Translations under genes and position numbers: made by a program
Part shown: positions 8,301 through 22,250 of the stretch, piece after piece
Position numbering within the stretch: position 1 is the first letter of the stretch
Layout: each line of letters starts with the position of its first letter
From: JBQLZO01 sp052168315
GTDB lineage: Bacteria > Planctomycetota > Phycisphaerae > Phycisphaerales > UBA1924
Direction: 5' to 3'
Assembly: GCA_052168315.1 (NCBI GenBank)
Contig: JBQLZO010000056.1
Span: 3,030-67,029, forward strand
DNA length: 64,000 bases
The notes under the pieces: generated by a model
The model's database searches: none
What the model was told of the DNA's origin: nothing
What the model saw: the letters and a program-made list of their open reading frames with translations, nothing else

Positions 8301-9175
8301 GCAAGCTCGCGCACATGAAGCGCGGCGATGAGCTTCCCTCTGGCGTGCTCGAGATGGTCAAGGTCTATGTCGCGACGAAGCGGACGCTGTCCGTGGGCGA
8401 CAAGATGGCCGGGCGGCACGGGAACAAGGGCGTGATCGCGCGTCTGGTTCCGGAAGAGGACCTGCCGTTCATGGAGGATGGCACGCCGGTCGAGATCCTG
8501 CTGAACCCGCTGGGCGTGCCCTCGCGCATGAATGTCGGGCAGATCCTGGAGACGCACCTGGGGTGGGCCGCGAAGGTGCTGGGCTTCCAGGCCGTGACGC
8601 CGGTGTTCGACGGCGCGACGGAGCAGGAGGTGCACGATGCGGTCGCGGAGGCGAACGCGCATGTGCGCTCGAAGGCCGCCGAGTACGAGAAGTCCGGCGA
8701 CCACCCGCACTGGCGCGACCTGATGGCCGAGATGCCCAAGGGCGGCAAGATCCAGTTGTACGACGGTCGGACGGGCGAGGCGTTCAAGCAGCGCACGACC
8801 GTCGGGTACATGTACATGCTGAAGCTGCACCACCTCGTGGACGACAAGATCCACGCGCGTGCCACGGGCCCGTACTCGCTGATCACGCAGCAGCCGCTGG
8901 GCGGCAAGGCGCGGACCGGCGGGCAGCGTTTCGGCGAGATGGAAGTGTGGGGCCTGGAGGCGTACGGCGCTTCGTACATCCTGCAGGAGCTGCTGACCGT
9001 CAAGTCCGACGATGTCGAGGGTCGCACCAAGATCTACGAGTCGATGGTCAAGGGCACGAACACGCTCGAGGCGGGCATGCCCGTCGCGTTCGATGTGCTG
9101 TGCAACGAGCTGAAGGGCCTTGGCATGAACATCACGCTCGAGAAGGCCAACTCGGACATGGAATCGGCGCTGTGA
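5372..9175 (+). CDS. rpoB: DNA-directed RNA polymerase subunit beta
   Basis: 1267 residues from the ATG at 5372; a TTG at 5351 would add seven residues but gives no better start. Beta forms the catalytic cleft with beta-prime. Conserved blocks in order: 'GGGEFIVNGAERVIVSQLHR' (~125), the rifampicin pocket (~455-520), 'YGRVCPIETPEGTNIGLI', 'GYNFEDAIVIS' (~750), 'DKMAGRHGNKGVIAR' (~1010) and a C-terminal 'GGQRFGEMEVWGLEAYGA'. In the rifampicin pocket the key Q513, D516, H526 and S531 equivalents (E. coli numbering) are present, with changes at neighbouring positions (F514 to V, M515 to V, N518 to T). It is transcribed from its own promoter. A lipoprotein gene, not rpoC, follows. Confidence 0.99.
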   Translation: MKVRNFAKRGDAIPVPDLMATQRDAYERFLQMSKSPHERETRLGLEALLREIFPINSYDDTMSLEYVSYALEEPRYTPDECRELRLTFGHPFRVCLRLKRENHPDLAEEEIYLGEIPVLMGGGEFIVNGAERVIVSQLHRSPGVDFSIVSDEGDRPLHSARIIPERGSWIELEVTKKDVLVMRIDQSTKLAATTFLRCLDESISSTSAILSLFYEVKEIAVAELKPEHWAAESIIDTETGEELVHVGRQIGEHVEAILNSPLEKIRVITNPSDPLILNTVAEEKLEQFGEVAKTEFEASLLKIYTRLRPGNPPQVEKAKQLFVEKFLDENRYRLGRVGRFRINRKFDLEVPEDEMFIRAEDFFRVIRYLLDLRSKRPDPKTGRPVAQVDDIDHLGNRRLRTLDELATEEMRKGFLKLRRTVQERMSVKEPDEVTKISDLVNSKSVSSAIDFFFGRSELSQVVDQTNPLSTLVHERRLSALGPGGLNRKRAGFEVRDVHISHYGRVCPIETPEGTNIGLIVSLGLYSSIDEYGFLRTPYRVVSEGDVTKDFIELRADEEIRAVLAPCEALDAGGKLKKGAILARVNGELAEVDSSEVNFVDIAPKQVVGVSAALIPFLEHDDANRALMGSNMQRQAVPLVKVEPPIIATGLEKEIGKNSGMVVRARRGGTVTFADAQRIIIDNADEYELRKFAGLNERTCLNQKSRVKPGDVVKAGDILADGPSTKDGELAIGKACMVAFNTFDGYNFEDAIVISQRLVKDDTFTSIHIDSFDVEIRETKLGREEFTRDIPNVSEKMLRNLDESGIIRIGARVGPGDILVGKVSPKSKSELTPEEKLLHAIFGRAGEDVKNDSLEVPAGKEGVVIGTRRFSRRVHLNDEQKKALERDMKAYADEMDAKAIALFRQMVGAINDVIGSEMVDPMTRQKVGASDIPEVILEQIENFDLGWIKGSKDAKAEGERIHSQFWPRVKAVDKEKQRKLAHMKRGDELPSGVLEMVKVYVATKRTLSVGDKMAGRHGNKGVIARLVPEEDLPFMEDGTPVEILLNPLGVPSRMNVGQILETHLGWAAKVLGFQAVTPVFDGATEQEVHDAVAEANAHVRSKAAEYEKSGDHPHWRDLMAEMPKGGKIQLYDGRTGEAFKQRTTVGYMYMLKLHHLVDDKIHARATGPYSLITQQPLGGKARTGGQRFGEMEVWGLEAYGASYILQELLTVKSDDVEGRTKIYESMVKGTNTLEAGMPVAFDVLCNELKGLGMNITLEKANSDMESAL

Positions 9176-9375
9176 TGGCTCGATGAACCGCCCCGGACGG
9201 GCCGGCGGGACCGCATCGGCGGTTCCCGCGAGAGCGCTGAGCCGGGGCGTGGCGGCGGGGGGCGCGGGCCTGAGAGTCCGGAGATCGAACGACGACGGCG
9301 TGCCGAGCGCACGCGAGAACAGGGTGGTGAGTCGCGATGGTCACGAACCAGAACCAACGGAAGGGATGGATCGGC

Positions 9376-10086
9376 ATGCGTGGAGCGGTGATCTGGTCGG
9401 GGGCGCTGGCGATGGCGCTCGGTGTGTCGGTCGGTCTGGTCGGGTGCGGCGGCGGCTCCGAGGAGCAGCCGGGCAACGGCTCGGGCTCCGGCTCGGGCAC
9501 GGCGGCCACCTCCGGGCAAGGCGGCGCGGGCGCTGCCGGCGCCTCGGGCGACCAGGCGACCCCCAGCGCGGCCGGTGCCGAAGGCATGAGCGGCGCGTCG
9601 GGCGACGCGGACGCGTCCAACGACACGGTCGATGGCACGCTGACCTTGTTCATCTCGGCCATGGAGGATGGCGACTTCGCCGAGGCGGCGACGCTCGTCG
9701 ATCCGACGACGGAGCTGCACGACGAGCTGCTCTCGCTGCTGGATGTGATCGCGCAGGCCTCGGCCCGCGATGACGCCCAGGGCGTGGACGCGGCCTCGAT
9801 GATCCGGATGTCGTTCCAGCTCCGCTTCGCGGGCGCGACGCACGAGGTGGTCTCCGAAGAGGGTTCGCGGGCCCGCGCGGTGTTCATCCTCCCGCAGGCC
9901 GGCGATGCCCGCCGGCAGGTGAGCCTGAACCAGGTCGATGGCGCGTGGTACATCGTCGCCGGGAGCGATCTGCTCAGCGCGAGCGGGGGCTCCGGCGCCC
10001 CGGCGCCGCGTCCCCGCCCGACTCCGCAGCCGCGCCCGACGCCAGCGCCCGAGCCGGAACCCGAGCCAGCGCCCGATCCGCAGTGA
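9376..10086 (+). CDS. Predicted lipoprotein encoded between rpoB and rpoC
   Basis: 236 residues from ATG 9376, chosen because GGAAGGGA lies 9 nt upstream and a 23-residue signal then ends at a lipobox LVG-C with Cys24; an ATG at 9337 would add 13 residues. After a Ser/Gly-rich linker (~28-75) comes a compact ~110-residue domain: 'TLTLFISAMEDGDFAEAATL', a helix, then antiparallel strands ending 'VSLNQVDGAWYIVAG'. This pattern resembles the NTF2/DUF4878-like fold used by small exported proteins, but that is only a guess. The C-terminus is a Pro tail of PEP/PAP repeats typical of wall-spanning linkers. It lies on the same strand as rpoB and rpoC, 200 bp after rpoB. No function is assigned. Confidence 0.85.
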   Translation: MRGAVIWSGALAMALGVSVGLVGCGGGSEEQPGNGSGSGSGTAATSGQGGAGAAGASGDQATPSAAGAEGMSGASGDADASNDTVDGTLTLFISAMEDGDFAEAATLVDPTTELHDELLSLLDVIAQASARDDAQGVDAASMIRMSFQLRFAGATHEVVSEEGSRARAVFILPQAGDARRQVSLNQVDGAWYIVAGSDLLSASGGSGAPAPRPRPTPQPRPTPAPEPEPEPAPDPQ

Positions 10087-10093
10087 TGCGGAT

Positions 10094-10113
10094 CCATCGC
10101 GTCAGCGCGATGG
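10094..10113 (+). promoter_or_regulatory. Perfect stem-loop between lipoprotein gene and rpoC
   Basis: CCATCGCG-TCAG-CGCGATGG, an 8-bp perfect stem with a 4-nt loop, 8 nt after the lipoprotein stop. No T-run follows. It could slow or partly stop transcription before rpoC or protect an mRNA end. The other 200 bp before rpoC show no convincing promoter. Confidence 0.45.
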
Positions 10114-10311
10114 CGGGCCCAGCAGGGGCGTTGATCGGCGGAGCGGGGCGGGTGTGCGGGGGACGCGTGGCGCGGCAGCGCGCCGGAGCGAGACCAGCGG
10201 CAACGAACGGGAGCGCGAATCCTGCCAACCAGACCGTGCCACGGCACGGGCGAGCCAGCGGCGGGACGATGCGTTGCCCATCACTATTGAGCAAGAAACG
10301 GGGCGATCGAA

Positions 10312-14709
<4,398 letters not shown>

Positions 14710-14787
14710 GCCGGGCGCTCGGCGTCGGCGGGCGTTGCCCGCAACGCTGATGCATCGCGGGAGTGGTCAGACAATCAAAACCCCACG

Positions 14788-14817
14788 GGCCCGAGGAGCG
14801 ATCCTCGGGCCTTTTTT
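14788..14817 (+). terminator. Intrinsic terminator after rpoC
   Basis: GGCCCGAGGA, loop GCGA, TCCTCGGGCC: a perfect 10-bp stem followed by six T (14812-14817). This is the clearest intrinsic terminator in the window. Confidence 0.95.
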
Positions 14818-15039
14818 GTGGACCGGACGCGGACAGGGGCGGTTGGCGCGGGTGGTGTCCGGCCAAATTCCGCATCCGGGACGATTGCGCGTGGAATCGT
14901 CCGGAATCGGGTTAGCGTTGGGGCAGACCAGCGCGCCGGAGCGGGTGTGTGAGCCCGCGCGATCCGCTGGTGGTGGTGTGGCGCGAGGCAACGGCCGGCC
15001 TTCGCTTCATCCGGGTCAAACTCGTGGGCCGACCGAGTG
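14818..15039 (+). other. Upstream region of the subtilase gene, no clear element
   Basis: About 220 bp between the rpoC terminator and the subtilase start. It must contain that gene's promoter, but no -35/-10 pair with good spacing was found. TTGCGC at 14885 is followed too far away by TAGCGT at 14913. No tRNA or small ORF was recognised. Confidence 0.4.
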
Positions 15040-17352
15040 ATGAAGACGATGCAGAGCACTTCCAAGAGGCGATTCGTGGTTGGTTCATCGGTTCCGGCGG
15101 CCGGCGCGGCGCTGCTCGCGCTGGGCGTCGTACTCGCGATGGGCCCGGCCGGCATGGGGCCCGACGAGGCCGTGGCCCAGCCGTCGGGCGAGCGGGCGCA
15201 GCGCGACGCGGCACCGGCGCGGTTCGTCGAGATCCCCGGCGAGATGGAGTTCACCGGGCGCATGCTCGTGCGTCCGAAGCAGGCCGATGAGCTCATGGCC
15301 CTGGGCGCTTCGGAAGCTCAGGCGCTGGCGATGCGCGACCAGGCCGTGGACATGATCCGCGACCTGATCGTCAGCCACCGCCCGGGCCCGGACCGGTATG
15401 TGGTCGACCTCCCGCTCGGGAAGGATGAGAACGAGTTCGGCGCGGAGCTGATGGGCACGGGGCTGTTCGACTTCGCGCATCCGGACTGGCTGTGCTTCCC
15501 CGCGCAGACCACGCCGAACGATCCGCTGTACAACCAGCAGTGGCAGCATGTGAACATGGACTCGGCGCTGGCGTGGGACATCTCCCAGGGTCTCAGCGCG
15601 ATCGTCGTCGCGGTCGTCGACTCGGGCGTCGACCTGGACCACCCGGATCTGCAGGCATCGCTGGTGCCCGGATACAACTCGGTGGTCGGGATCCCGCAGG
15701 CCGACGGCGGCGAGGTCGATGACCTGAACGGGCACGGCACCGCGTGCGCCGGGTGCGTTGCGGCGATCGGGAACAACGGGGTCGGGATGGCGGGCATCGG
15801 GTGGCGGACGAGCATCATGCCGGTGCGCTGCTCGAATGTGTCCTCGGGCAGCGCGTCGCTGGGCGCGATCCTGGGCGGTGCCGAGTGGGCCGTGGAAAAC
15901 GGCGCCCGCGCCTCCTCGTGCTCGTACACCGGCGTGCAGTCCACGGCGGTGGGGCAGTCGGGCTCGTACATCAAGTCCATCGGCGGGCTGCTGATCTACG
16001 CGGCCAACAACTCCAACCAGAACCACTCGGGCTTCGACTGGGACGACACCGTCGTCGTCGGGGCGACCAACCAGAGCGACAACAAGGCCGGCTTCTCGTC
16101 CTATGGGCTGGGCGTGGACCTGTTCGCCCCCGGAGTCGATGTGGGCACGACCTACAACGGCGGCGGGTACGGCCCGGCGACGGGCACCTCGTTCGCGACG
16201 CCGATCGTCGCGGGGCTTGTCGGGCTCATCTGGGGCATCAACCCGGCGCTGACACCCGAAGAGGTCGAGACCTTCCTGTACCTCGGGTGCGATGACCTCG
16301 GCGAGCCGGGCGAAGACGAGTTCTGGGGCTGGGGACGGGCCAACTCGTTCAACTCGGCGCAGTTCGCCGCCGGCACGCTGACGCCGCAGCCGCCGACGGC
16401 CAACCCGGACTTCGTGGGCGCCCTGGCGGGCACCACGCTGACCATCGATGTCCTGGCCAACGACTTCGACATCAACCTCGACGAGTTCGAGATCCTCAGC
16501 GCCGGGCCCACCTCCGCCAACGGCGGCACGGTCACGGTGCTTCCGCCGATCTTCGCGAACAACGGCCAGATCCGATATGTGCCGCCCGCGGGGTTCAGCG
16601 GGATCGACACCTTCACCTACACGCTGATCGATGAGAACGACATGGTCTCGGACCCCGGGGTGGTCACGATCGACCTGATCCCGCTGGACGCGTACAAGGA
16701 TCCGGACCAGGTCTTCGAGCCGGCGCCCGGCATCCCCGTGTCGTACTACTCCATCGGCTCGCAGTCGTCGATGCCGGACTTTGACCAGTTCGAGCCCATC
16801 GGCGAGGAGGTCGCCGTGTTCATCAACGAGCCGTCGACCAGCGGCGAGTTCATGAACTCCGGGCTGTCGGACTTCGTCGGTGCGGTGTTCGAGGGATTCG
16901 TGCAGGTGCCGACCCTGGGCTCGTACACCTTCTTCACCGAGTCCGACGACGGCTCGCTGCTGTACATCGGCGATGAGCTGGTCGTGAACAACGACGGACT
17001 GCACGGCATGGTCGAGCAGAGCGGGACCATCCTGCTCAAGCCGGGCACGCACCGGATCCGCGTTGAGTTCTTCGAGAACGGCGGCGGCGCCGGGCTGTTC
17101 GTCCGGTGGCAGGGCCCCGGGATCAACAAGGGCGCGGTGCCCGGCCCCGCGTGGCTGTACGACCTGAACCCCGGTGGGCCGACCTGCGCGCCCGACCTCA
17201 ATGGCGATGGAAGCGTCGACTCGGACGACCTCGGTCAGCTCCTCGGCGCGTTCGGCACCAGCAACCCGGCGGGTGATGTCAACGGCGACGGGTTCGTCGA
17301 TTCGGACGACCTGGGCGAGCTGCTCGGGCAGTTCGGGATCACCTGCCCGTGA
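15040..17352 (+). CDS. Exported S8 (subtilisin-family) protease with PA14 and dockerin-like C-terminus
   Basis: 770 residues from ATG 15040. A signal peptide (~10-48, ending near AVAQ) and a ~90-residue prodomain precede the S8 catalytic domain. The triad is Asp194 (DSGVDLDHPDL), His232 (NGHGTACAG) and Ser384 (GTSFATP). Next come a cadherin-like beta domain (~450-540, 'TIDVLANDFDINLDEFEIL') and a PA14-like carbohydrate-binding domain (~560-710, 'YTFFTESDDGSLLYIGDEL'). The protein ends in two Ca-binding dockerin-like loops, 'DLNGDGSVDSDDLGQLLGAF' and 'DVNGDGFVDSDDLGELLGQF'. It should act outside the cytoplasm, probably surface-attached. It is a single-gene unit with a perfect terminator hairpin downstream. 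The doublet is shared with two other proteins in the window. Confidence 0.95.
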   Translation: MKTMQSTSKRRFVVGSSVPAAGAALLALGVVLAMGPAGMGPDEAVAQPSGERAQRDAAPARFVEIPGEMEFTGRMLVRPKQADELMALGASEAQALAMRDQAVDMIRDLIVSHRPGPDRYVVDLPLGKDENEFGAELMGTGLFDFAHPDWLCFPAQTTPNDPLYNQQWQHVNMDSALAWDISQGLSAIVVAVVDSGVDLDHPDLQASLVPGYNSVVGIPQADGGEVDDLNGHGTACAGCVAAIGNNGVGMAGIGWRTSIMPVRCSNVSSGSASLGAILGGAEWAVENGARASSCSYTGVQSTAVGQSGSYIKSIGGLLIYAANNSNQNHSGFDWDDTVVVGATNQSDNKAGFSSYGLGVDLFAPGVDVGTTYNGGGYGPATGTSFATPIVAGLVGLIWGINPALTPEEVETFLYLGCDDLGEPGEDEFWGWGRANSFNSAQFAAGTLTPQPPTANPDFVGALAGTTLTIDVLANDFDINLDEFEILSAGPTSANGGTVTVLPPIFANNGQIRYVPPAGFSGIDTFTYTLIDENDMVSDPGVVTIDLIPLDAYKDPDQVFEPAPGIPVSYYSIGSQSSMPDFDQFEPIGEEVAVFINEPSTSGEFMNSGLSDFVGAVFEGFVQVPTLGSYTFFTESDDGSLLYIGDELVVNNDGLHGMVEQSGTILLKPGTHRIRVEFFENGGGAGLFVRWQGPGINKGAVPGPAWLYDLNPGGPTCAPDLNGDGSVDSDDLGQLLGAFGTSNPAGDVNGDGFVDSDDLGELLGQFGITCP

Positions 17353-17455
17353 TCGCCCGCCCGCGATGAGGGCGCACGCGGTGCGCGGGGCGTCTACTCC
17401 CGGCTCGGGTCGTGGGCGCTCGAGCGTGCTCCGCTGACATTCTCTCGGACGATCG

Positions 17456-17496
17456 ACGCCGGCGTGCCTCAGGAGAAGCACGCCGGCGTTCTTTCG
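17456..17496 (+). terminator. Terminator hairpin after the subtilase gene
   Basis: ACGCCGGCGTGC, a 10-nt loop (CTCAGGAGAA), GCACGCCGGCGT: a perfect 12-bp stem, followed by TCTTTCG. It lies about 100 nt after the stop. Confidence 0.85.
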
Positions 17497-17497
17497 T

Positions 17498-17516
17498 GAT
17501 GCCAACAGATGGCATC
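17498..17516 (+). promoter_or_regulatory. Inverted repeat upstream of the Cys-rich repeat protein gene
   Basis: GATGCCA-ACAGA-TGGCATC, a perfect 7-bp inverted repeat with 5-bp spacer, starting one base after the subtilase terminator. About 16 bp further on is an AT-richer CACAATAGT that could be a -10. The placement suggests an operator, but no second copy was found and the role is inferred. Confidence 0.35.
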
Positions 17517-17679
17517 GCGCCGGATTGCGCGCACAATAGTGGACCGAGCGGGCGTGTCCCGGGCGCGATGGCTCCCGCGGAGGCGCGTGGCTGGAGGATT
17601 GGCGCGCGCCCGTGCGCGCTCCCGAGATCGAAATAGGAATCCGCGCTGCGGCGCTGGGTAAGCGAGAGGGATGGACCAC

Positions 17680-19641
17680 ATGGGTGAGCGAGATGCGTCG
17701 GTCGGGATGGTTCGTGGTCGTGGGCAGCGCTGGCTTGGCGCGCCGGGTGCGGCGTTGGCGCTCGGGCTGGCGCTCGGTCTGGCTGGATCGGCGCAGGGCG
17801 CGGGCGGCGAGGCGACGGAGCGGGAGCGCGCGGGCAACGCCCCGTCTGCGGACACGAGCCTGGCCGCCGGGCGGCTGGTCGAGGTGCCGGCCCAGCCGCT
17901 CAAGATGCTCAATGTCCGGATCAACCTGAGCACCGGCGAGATGACCCAGACGCTCGAGGAGGTGCCGGGGCTGGGCTTCCAGGATGGCGGGGCGCCGGGG
18001 GCGGTGCCGGAGTTCGGCCCGGGCCCGAAGCCGCGCCCGTGGACGAGCGAGCCGATGGATGTGCCGGGGACCGACGGCGGGGTGTGCGACGAGACCGTCA
18101 CGCACACGAACGCGAGCTTCGAGGGCGGGCAGTATGTCGTGCAGGCCGGTTTCGCCGAGGGCGAGGCCGCGGGCGCTTCGTACCAGCTCCAGGCCAGCGA
18201 GTTCCCGCTGATCTTCCGGCGCGCGGAGATGATCTTCGCCACCTCGCAGACCACCGTCACCACCACCACCGAGTGGACGCTGCTGATCTTCTCGGGCAAC
18301 CCCAACACGGGGCAGCTGGTCGAGTCGTTCTCTTCCGACAATGTGATCCTCCCGCACCTCGTGATCCCGCCGGGGACCAACGGCGTGAACATCCTGGTCG
18401 AGGTCGACCCGACGGACCCCGAGCAGGTCGTGATCCAGAACAGCGGCAACGCGGTGTACTCCGTGGCGTTCCGGATCGACAATCACAACAACCAGACGCA
18501 GAACCCTTGCTTCATCGCGCCGCCGACGAATTCCAACGCATTCCCGACGACCGATGTGGGCGGCGTCGCGCAGCCGACGCGGAACTGGCTGTTCGCGGTG
18601 CCGTGCCCGTTCCTCCCGGGCGGGTGGTACCGGTTCTCCGATCTGGGCATCCTCCAGCCCTCCGGTGACTGGGTGCTGCGCTCGACCTATGTCCCGTTCG
18701 ACTGCGACACCGCGCCCGGCGCGTGCTGCCTGTTCTCGTTCTGCGAGATCCTCACGGCCCAGGACTGCGACGATGCCGGCGGCGTGTTCCTCGGCGCCGG
18801 CTCGCTGTGCACCCAGTGCGATTTCGGTGCCTGCTGCCTCGTGGACACCTGCGTCACCCTCGATGAGGTGAACTGCCTGGCGCTCGACGGCGTGTTCCAG
18901 GGAGCGCTCTCGTCCTGCGATGACCTCGACGCGTGCGATCCCGGCGCGTGCTGCCTCGTCGATGGAAGCTGCGTGGAGGGCCTGCTGGACGGCGAGTGCG
19001 TCGCCGAGGGCGGCGTGTTCGCCGGGCCGAACACGACCTGCGCCACGACCGAGTGCGAGGACCCCGTCGTGCCGTGCTGCTTCGCCTCCACCGGCGGGTG
19101 CCTCGACCTCGAGTTCCAGGTGTGCCTGGGCATCGGCGGCATCCCCGGCGCTGTGGGCCAGGCCTGCGCCTCGTTCGTGTGCTTCCCGGAGGGCGCGTGC
19201 TGCCTGCCCGACGGCGCGTGCCTCGATGCGCTGTCGCCCGAAGAGTGCGCGACGGTCGGCGGCACCTTCCAGGGCGATGGCACCTCCTGCGCAACGGTGA
19301 GCTGCCCGCTCCCGACGGGCGCGTGCTGCTTCGCGAACGGATCGTGCCTCGTGTTCACGCAGCAGAACTGCACCGTCGCCGGCGGCACCTGGCAGGGCGC
19401 TGGCACGAACTGCGCCGATGGCAACGGCAACGGATCGCCGGATGCGTGCGAAGCGCCGGCCCCGGACTGCCCCGGCGATGTCAACGGCGACCTGGTCGTA
19501 AACTCGGATGATCTGGGCCTGCTGCTCGGCGAGTTCGGGTGCCAGAGCGGGTGCGAGGCCGACCTGAACGATGACGGCGAGGTCAACTCCGACGACCTCG
19601 GGCTGCTGCTGGGCGAGTTCGGCTCCGACTGCACGCCGTGA
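17680..19641 (+). CDS. Exported protein with six Cys-rich 'GACC' repeats and dockerin-like C-terminus
   Basis: 653 residues from ATG 17680, chosen because GAGAGGG lies 9 nt upstream; an ATG at 17671 would sit directly on it. A signal peptide (~20-45) is followed by a ~250-residue beta-rich region of unknown function ('VCDETVTHTNASFEGGQYVV' to 'WYRFSDLGILQPSGDWVL'). At ~345-585 there are about six repeats of ~40 residues with the pattern GACC-x(2-4)-G-x-C-x(8-10)-C-x(3)-GG-x-F-x-G-x(4)-C-x(3-4)-C, probably disulphide-rich modules. The C-terminus has two dockerin-like Ca loops 'DVNGDLVVNSDDLGLLLGEF' and 'DLNDDGEVNSDDLGLLLGEF'. The repeats and C-terminus fit exported planctomycete proteins. No enzymatic motif was seen. 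Confidence 0.9.
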   Translation: MGERDASVGMVRGRGQRWLGAPGAALALGLALGLAGSAQGAGGEATERERAGNAPSADTSLAAGRLVEVPAQPLKMLNVRINLSTGEMTQTLEEVPGLGFQDGGAPGAVPEFGPGPKPRPWTSEPMDVPGTDGGVCDETVTHTNASFEGGQYVVQAGFAEGEAAGASYQLQASEFPLIFRRAEMIFATSQTTVTTTTEWTLLIFSGNPNTGQLVESFSSDNVILPHLVIPPGTNGVNILVEVDPTDPEQVVIQNSGNAVYSVAFRIDNHNNQTQNPCFIAPPTNSNAFPTTDVGGVAQPTRNWLFAVPCPFLPGGWYRFSDLGILQPSGDWVLRSTYVPFDCDTAPGACCLFSFCEILTAQDCDDAGGVFLGAGSLCTQCDFGACCLVDTCVTLDEVNCLALDGVFQGALSSCDDLDACDPGACCLVDGSCVEGLLDGECVAEGGVFAGPNTTCATTECEDPVVPCCFASTGGCLDLEFQVCLGIGGIPGAVGQACASFVCFPEGACCLPDGACLDALSPEECATVGGTFQGDGTSCATVSCPLPTGACCFANGSCLVFTQQNCTVAGGTWQGAGTNCADGNGNGSPDACEAPAPDCPGDVNGDLVVNSDDLGLLLGEFGCQSGCEADLNDDGEVNSDDLGLLLGEFGSDCTP

Positions 19642-19694
19642 CGCCGGCATGAAGTTCCCGGCGGCGCTGCGCGCCGCCGGTCATCTGGATCGAG

Positions 19695-19750
19695 ACACCC
19701 GGCCGCCGCCGTCCAGGAGAGGATGCGGGCGACCGGGTGTTTCCTTTGTG
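19695..19750 (+). terminator. Hairpin between convergent genes
   Basis: ACACCCGG (19695-19702) pairs perfectly with CCGGGTGT (19733-19740) across a ~30-nt loop, followed by TTCCTTTGTG. It lies between the Cys-rich protein gene (+) and the SpoVR gene (-), so it may serve mainly the + strand. The large loop lowers confidence. Confidence 0.55.
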
Positions 19751-19786
19751 TGTCCGTGCGTCTGGGACCGGCGCCCGGCCGCGGGC

Positions 19787-21343
<1,557 letters not shown>

Positions 21344-21473
21344 GCCGTTTGTATCGGCCCGCCGGGCGCCGGGTTCGAACAAAGCGGGCACGGCGGGCCC
21401 AGAACGCCCCACCCTGAGGTGGGTGCCCCACGCGTGCGGCGTCGGTGTCGAGCCCGGGCGACCGGCGGCGCGG

Positions 21474-21516
21474 GAACGAAAGAAAGCGAGCCCCGGCCCG
21501 CGAAGGGTCGGGGCTC
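21474..21516 (-). terminator. Minus-strand intrinsic terminator
   Basis: GCGAGCCCCG pairs with CGGGGCTCGC (21484-21493 and 21507-21516), with an inner CCC/GGG extension and a GCGAA loop, about 14 bp in all. On the minus strand it is followed by TTTCTTTCGTT. It could end transcription from the DciA-like gene, whose stop is at 21679, or from a short transcript between them. It also insulates the SpoVR gene. Confidence 0.75.
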
Positions 21517-21678
21517 GCCCTGGAGGAGAACATCGATGCGATCGATGCCTTGTTGTTGGCCAGGTCAAGCCAACGAGTGATGCACTTAGTGATTCGTGTG
21601 GACCGGGGCGCGGGTTGCGGGAAGATCGCGGCGATGGCGCCCGAATGGCGTGCGAGGCCCGCACAGCCGCTCTTCGGA
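21517..21678 (-). other. AT-richer segment between the DciA-like gene and the minus-strand terminator
   Basis: About 160 bp, with 21521-21600 clearly less GC-rich than its surroundings. It could be the 3' UTR of the DciA-like gene or a small RNA ending at the terminator. A short plus-strand frame (GGAGGAG at 21523-21529, ATG 21537) has 14 codons and is not convincing as a gene. No known RNA family was recognised. Confidence 0.3.
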
Positions 21679-22125
21679 TCATCGGGACCGAGCGGGGGGT
21701 TCCGATTCCGGTGCATGCGGCACGAGCGTGATGCGCCGGATGTGGGCGCCCGCCTGGCGGATCACGCTCTCACGCCCGCCGGTCCGCAGCCAGCGATCGA
21801 GCGCGTACCGCGCCGCCGAGTTCGCCACGCCGATGCGGAGCGTCCCGCGGGCCAGCCCGAGCACGCTCGTGTGCGCCAGCAGCCCCGGCGGACACTGCGC
21901 GGCCCACGCCTGCCCGCCCGCGCCCAGACGCTTCGCGGTCCGCTGCAGGTCCGCACCCTCCCGCCGGACCAGCGTGCCCAGGTCCACGCCCCGGTCCGGG
22001 CGGACCCGCGTGGCGCGGAGCGATTCGATCGCCCTGCGGGCCGCGTTTAGGCGGGCGGGCTCGGACGGATCGCCATCGCCGCCGGGCGGTGGGGAACGAT
22101 CGGGCTCGCGGTCGGGGCGGGGCAT
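21679..22125 (-). CDS. DciA-like (DUF721) protein
   Basis: 148 residues from ATG 22125. A GTG at 22230 would add a Gly/Arg-rich stretch antisense to the neighbouring promoter and is not favoured. The C-terminal ~75 residues follow the DUF721/DciA pattern: 'LGAGGQAWAAQCPPGLLAHT', a turn, 'GTLRIGVANSAARYALDRWL', then 'IRRITLV'. In many bacteria DciA loads the replicative helicase in place of DnaC/DnaI. Here it has no replication neighbour and is transcribed away from the ABC permease. The domain is short and divergent, so the assignment is by pattern only. It is probably cytoplasmic and DNA-associated. Confidence 0.6.
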   Translation of the reverse strand: MPRPDREPDRSPPPGGDGDPSEPARLNAARRAIESLRATRVRPDRGVDLGTLVRREGADLQRTAKRLGAGGQAWAAQCPPGLLAHTSVLGLARGTLRIGVANSAARYALDRWLRTGGRESVIRQAGAHIRRITLVPHAPESEPPARSR

Positions 22126-22237
22126 CCGCGGACGATACCCGGGCCCACGCCGGATGGTCGGGCGCGACACCCGCCCGGCGCCTCCCGCCCCTCTTCGCCC
22201 GCTGCCGAACGCATCGGCGTGCCCTTCCACGGGCTTC

Positions 22238-22243
22238 TAGACT
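22238..22243 (+). promoter_or_regulatory. Candidate -10 (TAGACT) next to the permease start
   Basis: TAGACT ends 7 nt before ATG 22251, which would place the transcription start at or beside the start codon. No Shine-Dalgarno sequence is present in GGGCGGC-ATG, so a leaderless mRNA is possible. No good -35 was found. Confidence 0.3.
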
Positions 22244-22250
22244 GGGCGGC

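Noticed and set aside
15085..19650. Open frame of 1521 codons antisense to the subtilase and Cys-rich genes
   Set aside because: Composition is Arg/Ala/Gly-rich without domain patterns, and the plus-strand genes have clear motifs, starts and terminators.
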